Source: CBDDEC01 sp965198045 (GTDB taxonomy: Bacteria; Chloroflexota; Dehalococcoidia; UBA2979). Taken from it: a stretch of DNA of 21,162 nucleotides. The stretch covers positions 1-21,162 of the forward strand of contig CBDAOL010000001.1 of the NCBI GenBank assembly GCA_965198045.1, given 5' to 3'. Of the stretch, positions 8,030 to 17,380 are shown one piece after another (position 1 is the stretch's first letter; every line of letters starts with the position of its first letter). The notes beneath the pieces are model-generated. The model saw only the letters and a list, made by a program, of their open reading frames with translations, made no database searches and was not told the DNA's origin. A program made the translations under genes and the position numbers.

Positions 8030-10423
8030 ATGACCGACCGAGCCCTCGAAGGTCTGCGCGTCGTCGAACTGGGCGCGGGCATCCCCGCCGCCTACGCGAC
8101 GAAGCTGCTCGCAGACCTCGGCGCCGACGTGATCAAGGTCGAACCGCCCGGGGGCGACCCGCTGCGGCTGCATGGCCCCTTCCCGAACGACGAGCCCGAC
8201 CCCGAGACCGGCACGCTCCACCTCTTCCTCAACGCCAACAAGCGAGGCGTGACCGCGGATCTCGAGGCCGACGAGGGGCGCAGCCGGCTGCTCGACCTGG
8301 CCTGCCACGCCGACCTGGTCGTGCACAACCTCGCGCCGAGCGACCTCGAACGGTTGCGCATCGAACACCCCGACCTCGAGGCGATGCGGCCTGGCCTCGT
8401 CATGGTCTCGATCACGCCGTTCGGCTACGACACGCCGCATCGTGACTGGCGCGGCAACTCGCTCGTGACGCAGGCGGCGTCGGGGCTGGTCCACCGCATC
8501 GGCGACCCGGGCCGCGAACCGCTCGCGCTGCCGTTCGCCGCCGCTGACTTCCAGGGCGGGCTGCACGGCGCCGTGACCGCCCTCGCGGCGCTCCGCGCGC
8601 GCCGCCTGACCGGTCGCGGGCAGCACGCCTGGATCGCGACCACGGAGATCATCGGCTCGGTCATGGCCGGCTCGGGCCTCGCCGGTTACGTCTTCAACGG
8701 GCAGAACCGCCCCCGCTCCGGCTTCCACAACCCCGGCTTCTACCCCTGGCAGGTCGCCCCGGTGAAGGATGGGTTCTTCGAGGTGATCACAATGGTCGAT
8801 GACCATTGGCGGCGCTTCATCGAGGTCATGGGCGACCCGGACTGGGCTGGCGACGAACGCCTGGAGGACCGCTGGCTCTCCTTCCAGTGGGCCGACGAGC
8901 TCGACGCGTACTGGCACCCATGGCTCGCCGAACGCACGAAGGACGAGCTGTCGCGCACCTTCTGGGACCTCCGCATCCCGTTCCAACCGATCCACTCGAT
9001 CGACGAGATCGCGGCGTCCGAGCACCTCGAGGCGCGCGACTTCTGGGTCGACGTCGAGCACCCTGCGGCCGGCCGCTACCGCACGCTCGGCGCGCCCTAT
9101 CGCCTCAGCGAAACGCCGTGGCAGCTCGAACGCCCCGCACCCCGCCCCGGCGAGCACAACGAGGAGGTCGCGGCGGAAGTAGCGCAGCCGGCTCCGGCTC
9201 CGACCGTCGCGTCCGCGGCGACCGCGGAAGCGACCCTGCCGATGGAGGGCCTGCGCGTGCTCGACCACGGGCACGTCTGGGCCGGCCCGCTGCTTGGCCA
9301 GATGCTCGCGGACCTCGGCGCCGAGGTGATCAAGGTGCGCTCGCCCGATCGCACGTCGGGCATCGCCATGGGCGGCCGCTCCGTGATGAGCATGCAGGCT
9401 GACGCCGGCGATCCTCGAACGTTCCACGGCTGGGACCGCGGCAAGCTGGGGATCTCGCTGAACCGGCGTCCGAGGAGGGTCGCGGCCTCTACCTCCGCCT
9501 GGTCGAGCACGCCGACGTGGTCATCGAGAACTTCGCGCCGCGCGTGATGCCCTCACTGGCGCTCGATTACGCCACCCTCGCGGCGGCCAACCCGCGGTTG
9601 ATCATGGCCTCGCTCTCCGCGACAGGAGCGACCGAGGGGCCGTGGCGCGACCTCGTGACCTACGGCCCTTCGCTGAGCGCGCTCTATGGGATCAAGAGCC
9701 TGCAGGGCTATCGCGGCGACCCGCGACCACGCGAGGATACGGCCGACCTCGACCCGACCTCCGCGGCGCACGCGTTCGTCGCCGTCTGCGCTGCGCTCGA
9801 GTACCGCGAGCGCAGCGGCCGCGGCCAGCACGTCGATCTCGCGCAGGGCGAAGCCACTCTGCAGCGCATCGCCGAGCCCCTGCTCGACTACCTCCTGAAC
9901 GGCCGGGTCGCCTCGACTCAGGGCAACCGCTATCCCGGCGTCGCTCCGCACGGAATCTACCCGGCCGCCGGTGACGACCGCTGGCTCGCGCTCGCCGGAG
10001 GCGGCGTGGGACGACGCGCCGGCGCTGCTCGACGACCGCTTCGCCACCCTCGAAGGCCGGTTGGCGGACCAGGACGCGCTCGATGAGGCGATCGCGGGCT
10101 GGACGCGAACCCTCGACGCCACCACCGCCACCGAGGCGCTCCAACAGGCCGGCGTCGCCGCCTCGCCCGTGATGGACCCACCGCTGCTGCTCGTCGACGA
10201 GAACTACGACGCGCTGCGCCGTGCGCACGTTCGCGTCGAGACGGAGGCGGGGCTCACCGTCGACCAGATCTATCAGACGATCCCCTGGAAGCTGCCCGAG
10301 ACGCCGGGCATCGTGCGCCTGCCCGCGCCCGCCCTCGACGAACACAACGCCGAGGTCTATGGCGCGTTGCTGGGCCTTGGCGGCGCCGACCTCGAGGGTC
10401 TACGTGAGCGCGGCGCGATCTGA
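8030..10423 (+). CDS. Tandem two-domain CaiB/BaiF (family III) CoA-transferase, two frameshifts
   Basis: Family III transferases move CoA between carboxylic acids through an Asp-anhydride/thioester. Domain 1 (about residues 1-390) opens with LRVVELGAGIPAAYATKLLADLGADVIKVEPP and has its Asp at 163 in AADFQGGLHG. An Ala/Pro-rich linker near 9178-9235 leads to domain 2, which opens with GLRVLDHGHVWAGPLLGQML and carries an Asp in LDPTSAAHAF. The frame breaks twice. Between 9464 and 9471 one base is missing before EEGRGLYLRLVEHADVV. Near 9991-9998 one base is gained, and possibly a short segment lost, before EAAWDDAPALLDDRF. The two shifts cancel, giving about 797 residues. Both domains keep the catalytic Asp, which argues for sequence error over decay. 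It lies between a crotonase and a single-domain CoA-transferase on the same strand. Confidence 0.85.
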
Positions 10424-10459
10424 CGCGACTACGATGCCGCCGTATGGGGAGGCGCAAAC

Positions 10460-11734
10460 ATGACCGACGCCAACAGCGGACCCTTCGAGGGCTTACGGGT
10501 GATCGAACTGGGGCAGTACGTGTCGATCCCCTACTGCGCAGAGCTGCTCGCGCACGGCGGCGCAGACGTGATCAAGATCGAACCCACGCGAGGCGACGAG
10601 ACCCGTCACAACACGCCCATCATCCCCGGCGAAGGCCGCCAGTACATCATCAAAGCGCGCGGCAAGCGCGGGATCCCGCTCGACCTGCGCCGGCCGGAGG
10701 GCGTCGCCGTCGCCCGGCGGCTCGCGCTGCAATCGGACGTCGTGCTCTCCAACATGCGACCGGGCGGCCTCGAACGGCTTGGCCTCGACTACGCCTCGAT
10801 CAGCGCCGAACATCCCGCGGTCATCTATGGCGAAATCAGCGGCTTCGGCGATAGCCCCGACCGCGGCGACCGAGCAAGCATTGACGTCGTCGCGCAGGCG
10901 GCCTCGGGCCTTCTCCTCGCCACGCGCGGCCTGCAGGGCTCGCGCGCCGTCTCCACCGGCGCGTTCCTGACCGACTACATGTCGGGCACGATGCTCGCCT
11001 TCGGCGTCTCGGCCGCCCTGCGCACGCGGGACGCGACCGGCCGCGGCCAGCGCGTCGAGACCACCCTGATCCAGGCCGGACTGACGCTGCTCCACGCCTC
11101 CGCCAACCTGTTCGACGCGGTGGACGTCCCAAAACGAGAGATCGCAAGCGCTCTAGCCGAGGGCGCGCTCACGCGCGAGCAAGCGATCGAGGCCCGCGAC
11201 GGCCTGCAGCCGAGCCCGTTCTTCTACCAGACCTACCAGACGCTCGACGCCGACATCGCCGTCGGCGCCCCGGGCCACCTCGGCGGGCGATTCCTCGAGA
11301 TCCTCGGCCTGGAGGATCCGCGCCGCTCCGCTGAGTGGCTCGAGGCGGACGACGCGCGTCCGCTGGTGCAGGCGCTCACGGACGAAGTCCGCCGTGCAGT
11401 GCGGACGCGCGCCAGCGGCGAGCTGCTCGATGAGCTCCACGCGGCCGGCATCCCGGCCGAGGTGATAGCGATGCTCGACGAGGTGATGACGTCCGACGAG
11501 GCCGTCGAGGCCGGCTGGACCTACAACGCCGACCACCCCGCCGTCGGGCCGATGACGATGCCCTCGGCGCCGCTCGCGTTCTCGGACAGCCGCTACGAAG
11601 CCGCGTCGACCTCCCCCGCCTTCGGCGCGCACGCACGTGAGGTGCTCCGGGAGGTCGGCTACAACGACGATGAAATCGAAGCGATGATCGCGGACGGCGT
11701 GACGGCCGCTGACCTCTCGCAGGCCAGCGCATAG
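10460..11734 (+). CDS. CaiB/BaiF (family III) CoA-transferase
   Basis: 424 residues, the usual single-domain length. The N-terminal Rossmann part reads GLRVIELGQYVSIPYCAELLAHGGADVIKIEP, with LSNMRPGGLERLGLDY further on. The catalytic Asp is expected at Asp172 in GAFLTDYMSGTML, followed by the hallmark RTRDATGRGQRVETTL at about 195-210. The ATG at 10460 has GGGGAGG seven bases upstream and lies 36 bases after the fused transferase, so the crotonase, the double transferase and this gene look like one operon. Family members activate carnitine, bile acids, benzylsuccinate or dicarboxylates; the substrate here is not readable. The C-terminal tail (YNDDEIEAMIADGV) is ordinary for the family. Confidence 0.92.
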   Translation: MTDANSGPFEGLRVIELGQYVSIPYCAELLAHGGADVIKIEPTRGDETRHNTPIIPGEGRQYIIKARGKRGIPLDLRRPEGVAVARRLALQSDVVLSNMRPGGLERLGLDYASISAEHPAVIYGEISGFGDSPDRGDRASIDVVAQAASGLLLATRGLQGSRAVSTGAFLTDYMSGTMLAFGVSAALRTRDATGRGQRVETTLIQAGLTLLHASANLFDAVDVPKREIASALAEGALTREQAIEARDGLQPSPFFYQTYQTLDADIAVGAPGHLGGRFLEILGLEDPRRSAEWLEADDARPLVQALTDEVRRAVRTRASGELLDELHAAGIPAEVIAMLDEVMTSDEAVEAGWTYNADHPAVGPMTMPSAPLAFSDSRYEAASTSPAFGAHAREVLREVGYNDDEIEAMIADGVTAADLSQASA

Positions 11735-11755
11735 ACGCTCGCGGGCGGAGGGTGG

Positions 11756-12487
11756 CTACCCCTCGACGAGGGCGAAGAGGAAGTCGACGCGAGCGTTGAT
11801 GTCGCGGAGGCCCTCGATGCTCACGACCGGGTCGTCGTCAGCCAGGCTGAAGCGCCGCTGTCGGGCTTCGCCGAAACATGCGTCGTCGGGCAGCTCCGCG
11901 ACGGTGGTGCTACCGACGTAACGCAGCGCCTGGCTGGCCGCCAGCTCGACGCAGCCATCCGGCTCACCGGCGGCCACGCGTTCGATGCCCTCGACGATCG
12001 CGGCGTCGAGGCCCCATGACCGGCTCAGCTCGAGCGTCGCCGCCACCTTCTCCTCGGGCTCGTGCACGGTGAAGAAGCCGGCGAAGTCGTAGATCAGCGG
12101 CAGCAGGAATCCGAGCGGCGGGTCGGTCTCTCCGTGTGAGCGCAGGGCCGCCTGCGCAATCAGGCCCGCCTCGGCGTGACGGCGCAGCTTGAAGTCCGCC
12201 TTCGGACGAGTCGCGGCCGAACCCAGCGCCTCGACGAACGCGATGAACGAGATCGAGTTGTAGACCGGGCGGAACCCGAGACGTTCGATCGCCTCGCGCG
12301 TCGTGCCCATCGGCTCGCCGCCGAACGCCTCGATGGTGCGCAACCGTCGAGTGGTCAGCAGCGAGCCCAAGTCGAGCTCGGCCAGCTCGTGCACGGCATT
12401 GCAAGAATTGACGGCGCTGATCGCCGCCAGCCTCGCCGGCTCGCTGTCGGACGGCACCCGGAGTCCGGGCGCGACTGCTGCTTGCAT
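11756..12487 (-). CDS. HDOD-like helical domain protein (tentative)
   Basis: 243 residues from the ATG at 12487. The all-helical pattern resembles an HDOD output domain: AELDLGSLLTTRRLRTIEAFGG, then TTREAIERLGFRPVYNSISFIAFVEAL, then FKLRRHAEAGLIAQAAL and a 'LLPLIYDFAGFF' helix. HDOD proteins lack the HD metal site and act in signalling or post-transcriptional control. The identification rests on pattern only. A GTG at 12544 would add 19 residues, but those codons are rich in third-position A/T (ATA, CCT, GTT, TCT, GAT), unlike the rest of the gene, so I prefer the ATG. Neither start has a strong ribosome site. It is downstream of the CoA-transferase on the same strand (87-base gap) and convergent with the transferase at 10460-11734, 21 bases apart. 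Confidence 0.6.
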   Translation of the reverse strand: MQAAVAPGLRVPSDSEPARLAAISAVNSCNAVHELAELDLGSLLTTRRLRTIEAFGGEPMGTTREAIERLGFRPVYNSISFIAFVEALGSAATRPKADFKLRRHAEAGLIAQAALRSHGETDPPLGFLLPLIYDFAGFFTVHEPEEKVAATLELSRSWGLDAAIVEGIERVAAGEPDGCVELAASQALRYVGSTTVAELPDDACFGEARQRRFSLADDDPVVSIEGLRDINARVDFLFALVEG

Positions 12488-12574
12488 GCCACGATCATCG
12501 ACAGAAACCGAGGCCCCAGCAGGCGTTATGTGAACAACGGGCACGCACCGGATTCACTCGAGACGCACCGCAGC

Positions 12575-13891
12575 TCAGTCCGAATACTGGCCCACCACCC
12601 TTGCCGCGATCAGCGACTGCAGTTCCTCCTCAGCCACGCCCGCGAGGTCACGCAGCACCTCGACGGTGTGCTCGCCCAGGCGCGGCGATGCCCCCTGCAC
12701 CGCCGTCGGCGTGCCCGACATCGTCAGCGGCGATCCGGCAACGCGCTGCGGACCGAGCACCGGATGCTCGATCGTTTGCACGACGCCGATCGCCTCGACC
12801 TGAGGATCGTCCGCCATCTCCTCGGGCGCGTGGATCGGGGAGACGGGCACGCCCTCCGCGGCGAGGATCTCCGTCCATTCGTCCACCGTGCGGTGGCGCA
12901 GCTGCTCCTCGATGCGCCGCAGCAACCGATCGCCGAAGGCGACGTTCTCCGGATCGTGCGCGTCGAACGTCGGCTCGTCACTGCGATCGTCTTCGATGCC
13001 CAGCGCACGGCGCACGCCGTCACGCCCCGCCTCTGTCAGCGCGCCGAGGACGATGTACCCGTCCGACGCCTGGTACGCCCGGTAGTAGCAGCGGAACGAG
13101 GAGCGGGCAGCGCCGCGCGCAGTGGCGTAGATCCCCAGCTGTTCCGTGTAGGGACGCCCTGCCCGGCGGGCCCCCTGTAGATCCTCGACGAGCTGATCGC
13201 GCAGCAGGCTGTCGTGCAGCGGCTCGCGCATGACCGCCGTGTCCTGCACGGACACCGCCGCGGCCAGCAGCGACGTATCGACCCGCTGACCTTCGCCCGT
13301 CAGGTCGCGATGCCGCAGCGCCGCCGTCACGCCGAGGGCGGCGGAGAAGCCGGCCACGTAGTCGGCCAGCGAGATCGCCGTGAGCTGCACCGGCTGGCCC
13401 TCGGCGTCCGTCTTCATATCGCCGAAGGTCAGGCCGGAGTAGGCGCTCGCCACCACGTCGGTGGCCGCCCGGTGCGCCATCGGTCCGCGATTCCCGAAGC
13501 CGGTGAGCTCGCAGTAGATCAGGTCCGCGCGGTGGCTGCGCAGCGTGTCGTAGTCGATGCCGAGGCGGTCCGCGACGCCGAGGCGGAAGTTGATCGTCGC
13601 GACGTCAATCGCCGGCATCAGCCGGTAGATCAGAGCGCGCCCTCGTTCGTCGGTCAGATCGACGGCGACGCTGCGCTTGCCGCGGTTCAGCGACTGGAAC
13701 CGCTTGCCTTCCCCCGGCGCCACCGCGCCCCGCAGCCGGTGAGGGTCGCCTCGCAGCGGCTCGACCTTGATCACGTCCGCGCCGAGGTCACTGAGCAGCA
13801 CCCCGCCGTACGGCAGCGAGACGATCTGCGAAAACTCGAGGATGCGCACGCCGCTGAGCGGACCGGCCGGCGAGGGCTGCGGAGACGCCAT
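12575..13891 (-). CDS. CaiB/BaiF (family III) CoA-transferase
   Basis: 438 residues. It opens with GVRILEFSQIVSLPYGGVLLSDLGADVIKVEP, has GKRSVAVDL and GVADRLGIDYDTL in the middle, and places the catalytic Asp at about 177 in ISLADYVAGFSAALG, followed by RHRDLTGEGQRVDTSL. The C-terminal part has the family's AAEGVPVSPIHAPEEMADDPQV and LGPQRVAGSPLTMSGTP strands, then LGEHTVEVL. It resembles the transferase at 10460-11734 in layout (PYGG/PYCA segment, an extra insertion before a YYRAYQA/FYQTYQT segment), so the two are probably paralogues. Its ATG is two bases after the stop of the upstream crotonase, so translational coupling is likely. The substrate is unknown, but the coupled crotonase implies an enoyl- or related acyl-CoA. 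Confidence 0.92.
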   Translation of the reverse strand: MASPQPSPAGPLSGVRILEFSQIVSLPYGGVLLSDLGADVIKVEPLRGDPHRLRGAVAPGEGKRFQSLNRGKRSVAVDLTDERGRALIYRLMPAIDVATINFRLGVADRLGIDYDTLRSHRADLIYCELTGFGNRGPMAHRAATDVVASAYSGLTFGDMKTDAEGQPVQLTAISLADYVAGFSAALGVTAALRHRDLTGEGQRVDTSLLAAAVSVQDTAVMREPLHDSLLRDQLVEDLQGARRAGRPYTEQLGIYATARGAARSSFRCYYRAYQASDGYIVLGALTEAGRDGVRRALGIEDDRSDEPTFDAHDPENVAFGDRLLRRIEEQLRHRTVDEWTEILAAEGVPVSPIHAPEEMADDPQVEAIGVVQTIEHPVLGPQRVAGSPLTMSGTPTAVQGASPRLGEHTVEVLRDLAGVAEEELQSLIAARVVGQYSD

Positions 13892-13893
13892 CC

Positions 13894-14745
13894 CTATCGC
13901 CCGGTGAAGTTCGGCTCGCGCTTCTCAGTGAACGCGCGCACACCCTCGCGGTGGTCGTCGGTCTGACGCGCCAGCTCCTGCGCGCGCGACGCCAGCGCCA
14001 GGTGTTCGGGCAGCGTCTGGTCGAACCCACGGGTGACCAGCTGCTTGATCATGCCCATTGCAAACATGGGACCGCGGGCGAGCCGGGTGGCCATCTCCAG
14101 CGCAGTGCCGAGCAGCTCCTCGTCCGGCACCGTGACGTTCACGAGCCCAATGCGCTCCGCCTCGCGCCCATCGATCGGCTCGCCGGAGTACTGCATCCAC
14201 AGCGTGCGCGCGACGCCGATCAGCTTCGGCAGTTGCCACGGGCTGCCGTCCGCCGGAATCAGCCCGTTGCGGATGAACGCCTCACTGAACCGCGCGCTCT
14301 CGCTCGCGACGCGGATATCGCAGCTCAGCGCGATCCCACAACCGAGGCCGTACGCGAAGCCGTTCACCGCCGCGATCGAGGGTTTCTGCAGGTTGTGGAG
14401 CCGATGCACGAGGACAGGCCCCACCGCCTCTCGCGCCTCGCCAGCGGTGAACGCCGAGTCGAGGCTCGGCCACGGCGCCGGCGGCGGAGGCTCGTCCGAG
14501 GCGGCAGCGTCACGCTCCTCGATGTTGCGCGCGAACCCACGGACGTTCGCGCCGGAGGAGAACGAGCGCCCGGCGCCTGTTAGCACGACGCAGCGCAGCT
14601 CCGGATCCTCGGCGAAGCGATCGAGCTCGGAGACGAGCTCGGAGGTCAGCGGCTCCCCGAGCGAGTTCAACGTCGAGGGCTCATCGAGCGTGAGCAGGAG
14701 CACCCCGTGCTCGCGCGTTTCGGACTGGATCGCCTCGAACGCCAT
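13894..14745 (-). CDS. Crotonase-fold enoyl-CoA hydratase/isomerase family protein
   Basis: 283 residues from the ATG at 14745, which has GGAGAGG upstream; the open frame reaches 14898 but that part overlaps the divergent gene's start. Oxyanion-hole segments are RSFSSGANVRGF (about 60-71) and AAVNGFAYGLGCGIAL (about 125-140). The region ARFSEAFIRNGLIPADGSPWQLPKLIG resembles PaaG-type isomerases ('VPDSGGTW'), with Asp166 near the acidic position. The first classical hydratase Glu appears to be Phe, so an isomerase or other crotonase reaction is as likely as hydration. A 35-45 residue Pro/Ala/Asp-rich insertion (SDEPPPPAPWPS) separates the halves. It heads a leftward pair with the CoA-transferase (two-base gap) and is divergent from the iron-ADH-fold gene. 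Confidence 0.88.
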   Translation of the reverse strand: MAFEAIQSETREHGVLLLTLDEPSTLNSLGEPLTSELVSELDRFAEDPELRCVVLTGAGRSFSSGANVRGFARNIEERDAAASDEPPPPAPWPSLDSAFTAGEAREAVGPVLVHRLHNLQKPSIAAVNGFAYGLGCGIALSCDIRVASESARFSEAFIRNGLIPADGSPWQLPKLIGVARTLWMQYSGEPIDGREAERIGLVNVTVPDEELLGTALEMATRLARGPMFAMGMIKQLVTRGFDQTLPEHLALASRAQELARQTDDHREGVRAFTEKREPNFTGR

Positions 14746-14870
14746 GTCGCACCTCTCCCCGCACGGGCGTCGCTGGTCGCTGGATTGTGTTCGTAATGCC
14801 CCCTGCCGGTCAACGCACCTCGTCGGGCCGCTAGACTCGGGCCCAGCGAGGCCGACCGGGGAGCCACCAC

Positions 14871-16068
14871 GTGGGCACAGCGAGCGACAGCATTCCACCG
14901 TTCCGTTACCGGCAGTCGGAGACGCGCGTCTTCGGCGGCGATGACGCGCTCGCCCAACTCCCGTCCGAGGTCGATCGCCGCGGCGTCTCGCGACTACTGT
15001 ATCGTCAGCGGCCGCAGTGTCGCGCGTGAGACGAACCTCGTGGCGCGCACGCGCGACCTGCTCGGAACGCGTTGCGCCGGCGTGTTCGAGGGCGTCGTCG
15101 CGCGCTCGCCGCTACCGGCGGTACAGGCGGGCGTCGAGGTGGCTCGCGAACACGACATCGACGGCATCGTCGCCATCGGCGGCGGCAGCGCCGTCGTGAC
15201 GGCACGTGGTCTCGCCATCCTCCTCGCGGAGTCGGGCGAGCCGAGGGCGCTCGCCACCAGCTACGCCGAGGGCCGCGCGCCCGTGAGCCCTCGCCTCGAC
15301 GCGCCAAAGGAGCCGATCTTCCTCGTGCTCACCACGCCGACGACGGCGATGGCGCGGGCGGGGACGGCGCTCGTCGACCCGGAACTTGACCACCGCATCG
15401 AGCTCTTCGACCCCCAGACGCGCGCCGCCGCGATCATCTGGGACACGGAGGCGCTGCTGACGGCGCCTGTGCGCCTCACGCGGAGCGCCGCCGTCTCTGC
15501 CTATACCGGCCTCTACACCGGTCTCGCCACGGCTCGCCCCAACCCGCTGGCGGACGCCGACCGGCGGGCTGGCGTCGAGTTGATCCGCGATGCGCTCCCG
15601 CGCCTGGCGGACGAGCCCGCGAACGGCGAGGTGCGCCAGCGCCTCGCCACGGCCGCCTATCTCTCCAACCGAGCGTCCGAGGTGCAGGGCAGCGGTGGCG
15701 TGGGCTTTGGCGTGATGGGCGCGCTCGGGCACTCGATCGACACGCGCTATCCCGACTGCGGCCACGGGGAGGCCTACGCCATCGCCGCACCGGCAGCGCT
15801 GCGATTCAACCTCGAGGCGACGCGACCCGAACAGACGCGCCTCTCCCGCGTTACCGAAGCAGGCGACGCGCCTGAGGCAGCGGCCGCGGCGCTCGAAGCG
15901 TTCCTCACGAACGTCGGCATGCCGTCGAGGCTCCGCGACATCGGCGTCGCCCGCGACGATCTACGGCTGATCGCCGCCGACGCCATGACCGACTTCAAGC
16001 TGCATCGCAACGCTCGGCCGGTCGCCAGCGCCGAGGATCTACTGCCGCTGCTCGAGTCGATCTACTAG
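14871..16068 (+). CDS. Iron-containing alcohol dehydrogenase / maleylacetate reductase-fold protein, frameshifted
   Basis: The N-terminus starts at the GTG 14871 (GGGGAG nine bases upstream) and reads to SEVDRRGVSR. The rest, from IVSGRSVARETNLV to the stop at 16068, is one frame away, so one base is extra within about 14991-15000. Corrected length is about 398 residues, normal for the family. The NAD-binding GGGSA (IVAIGGGSAVV) is present. In the metal site, the two later His are kept (MGALGHSIDTRYPDCGHGEA). The earlier Asp and His, usually in a 'DAxxHAxE' motif, read SAYTGLYTG, so two of four ligands are missing. Maleylacetate reductases also work without the metal, but this sequence departs from their motif as well. 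It may reduce a carbonyl metal-independently or have lost activity (inference). Alone on its strand, divergent from the crotonase pair. Confidence 0.8.
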
Positions 16069-16100
16069 GGCAGTCCGTGCGAGGGACGCCGGGGAGGCGC

Positions 16101-16850
16101 TCAGCCCTCCGGCGGTCGCTCGTACGCAGAGACGTGGCTCTTGCTCGCGGCGGTGAACGTCGAGCGGTCCCACCACGCCCATCGCTCGCGGAGTTCGAGG
16201 CCGGCCAGCTGGCCCATCAGATCGAGCTCGGCGGGCCACGCATAGCGCATCGGCAGCGGGTTGAGCCGGACACCCTCGTCCGTGACCAGCACCCGCCGAT
16301 AGAGGAACATCTGCTCCACCGGATCGTGCATCACGACCTCGAAGCGCGCGGACCCCAGCGTCACTCCCAGCCCTCGCACCGCCTGCCCCTCGACGAAGTC
16401 CGACAGGTCGGGCACGAACGTCTCGACGACGAAGGCGCCGCCGGGGTTTAGATGCATCGCCACGTTGCGAAAGCAGCGCACCTGCGCCTCCTGCGAGGTC
16501 AGGTTGAAGAGCGTGTTGAACACGAGGTAGATGAGGTCGAACGTGCCGTCGACCGGTACGTCGGCCATATCGCCGAACGTGACCGGGATCGCGTCGCCGC
16601 CGGGCTTCTCGCGCAGCTTTGCGACGATCGTCTCCGACGCGTCGGTGCCGTGCACCGACAATCCGCGCGCCGCGAGTGGCAACGCCACACGCCCGGTACC
16701 GATGGCGAGCTCGAGGACCGTCCCCCCGGCTGCCAGCTCTGCGAGGAATTCGACGGACTCAGCAGTGGCAGCGCTGGCCGCGGCGCTCAAGCCAGCGTCG
16801 TAGCTCTCGGCATGCAGCTCCCCGAAGGTCTCGGGACCGTATCCCCTCAA
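16101..16850 (-). CDS. Class I SAM-dependent methyltransferase
   Basis: 249 residues from a TTG at 16850. The open frame continues to 17024, but the region upstream of the TTG is low-complexity Ala/Arg and lacks a ribosome site, whereas GGAGGAG lies seven bases before the TTG. The protein then begins MRGYGPETFGELHAESYD, a common opening in this family. SAM-binding motif I is TVLELAIGTGRVALPL (about 44-59), with Asp70 ending strand 2 in SVHGTD. Next come FGDMADVPVDGTFDLIYLVFNTLFNLTSQ and the post-motif LNPGGAFVVETFVPD. The acceptor is unknown. The C-terminal half is rich in beta strands, as in small-molecule methyltransferases. It is convergent with the iron-ADH-fold gene (32 bases apart) and divergent from the small gene at 17064. 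Confidence 0.87.
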   Translation of the reverse strand: MRGYGPETFGELHAESYDAGLSAAASAATAESVEFLAELAAGGTVLELAIGTGRVALPLAARGLSVHGTDASETIVAKLREKPGGDAIPVTFGDMADVPVDGTFDLIYLVFNTLFNLTSQEAQVRCFRNVAMHLNPGGAFVVETFVPDLSDFVEGQAVRGLGVTLGSARFEVVMHDPVEQMFLYRRVLVTDEGVRLNPLPMRYAWPAELDLMGQLAGLELRERWAWWDRSTFTAASKSHVSAYERPPEG

Positions 16851-16857
16851 AGGCGCT

Positions 16858-16864
16858 CTCCTCC
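16858..16864 (-). promoter_or_regulatory. Ribosome binding site deciding a TTG start
   Basis: On the minus strand GGAGGAG is seven bases before the TTG at 16850. It supports that rare start over a GTG at 16868 and over the longer frame to 17024. Confidence 0.6.
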
Positions 16865-17063
16865 ACACTGAACTCGACGCCAACGGCTCGCCTCGTGCGG
16901 CGGCGCCATGCGTGCCTGCCGAAGCAGCAGTGGCCAGAGTAGGTGGATCAGGCGGCAGCCGGGCGCGCCCTCGACCGCCAGACGGCCCGTTCCATCCCGT
17001 CGCACGAACTGCGCCGTATCTCATATGTGCTACGGTGCGCCGCGCACTTCACGGAGGTAATCA

Positions 17064-17366
17064 ATGCCCATCACGTTCGTCGGCTTCTTCCGGCCCATCG
17101 ACCCGCTGCGCTTCGCCGCAGATCAGCGGGAGACCGGCGAGAACTTCCCACCCGAGTTCCAGCAGAAGGTCCGAGACTTCCCCTCGATCTTCACTGGCGG
17201 CCTCAAGCTCATCGGCTCATGGGGTGTAGGCGGCGGACAGCAGCCTGGAGTCACCGTCGTAGAGGCCGAGAGCTTCGATGATCTCCAGAAGATCAGCGCC
17301 CACTACCTCGGGTGGCTGAACTTCGAGTGGCATCCCAGCGCCACTGGCGGCGTCCCGCGCGACTAG
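17064..17366 (+). CDS. Small DUF3303-like / ferredoxin-fold protein
   Basis: 100 residues, no signal peptide or membrane segment. The layout is that of small alpha/beta 'ferredoxin-like' barrel proteins (DUF3303 or YCII type): a first strand TFVGFFRP, a helix with ENFPPEFQQKVRDF, strands GLKLIGSWGV and VTVVEAES, a helix FDDLQKISAHYLGWL, and a last strand FEWHPS. No catalytic motif is recognised, and I give no function. GGAGG lies six bases before the ATG at 17064. It is divergent from the methyltransferase across about 213 bases that hold a short AT-richer stretch around 17018-17035 (possible promoter, no clear -35/-10 pair). It is convergent with the TetR gene, separated by a hairpin. Confidence 0.7.
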   Translation: MPITFVGFFRPIDPLRFAADQRETGENFPPEFQQKVRDFPSIFTGGLKLIGSWGVGGGQQPGVTVVEAESFDDLQKISAHYLGWLNFEWHPSATGGVPRD

Positions 17367-17380
17367 CTCGTTCGTCCCAC

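Noticed and set aside
8030..10423. Programmed ribosomal frameshifting as the reason for the frame breaks
   Set aside because: No slippery heptamer with a downstream pseudoknot was seen at the junctions, the breaks go both ways, and they occur in unrelated metabolic genes.
12176..13966. Long plus-strand frames opposite the CoA-transferase and HDOD-like gene
   Set aside because: The minus-strand proteins there have clear family motifs; the plus frames are low-complexity Arg-rich.
14033..14944. 303-residue plus-strand frame opposite the crotonase
   Set aside because: Antisense shadow; crotonase motifs are on the minus strand and the iron-ADH-fold gene starts at 14871 in another frame.
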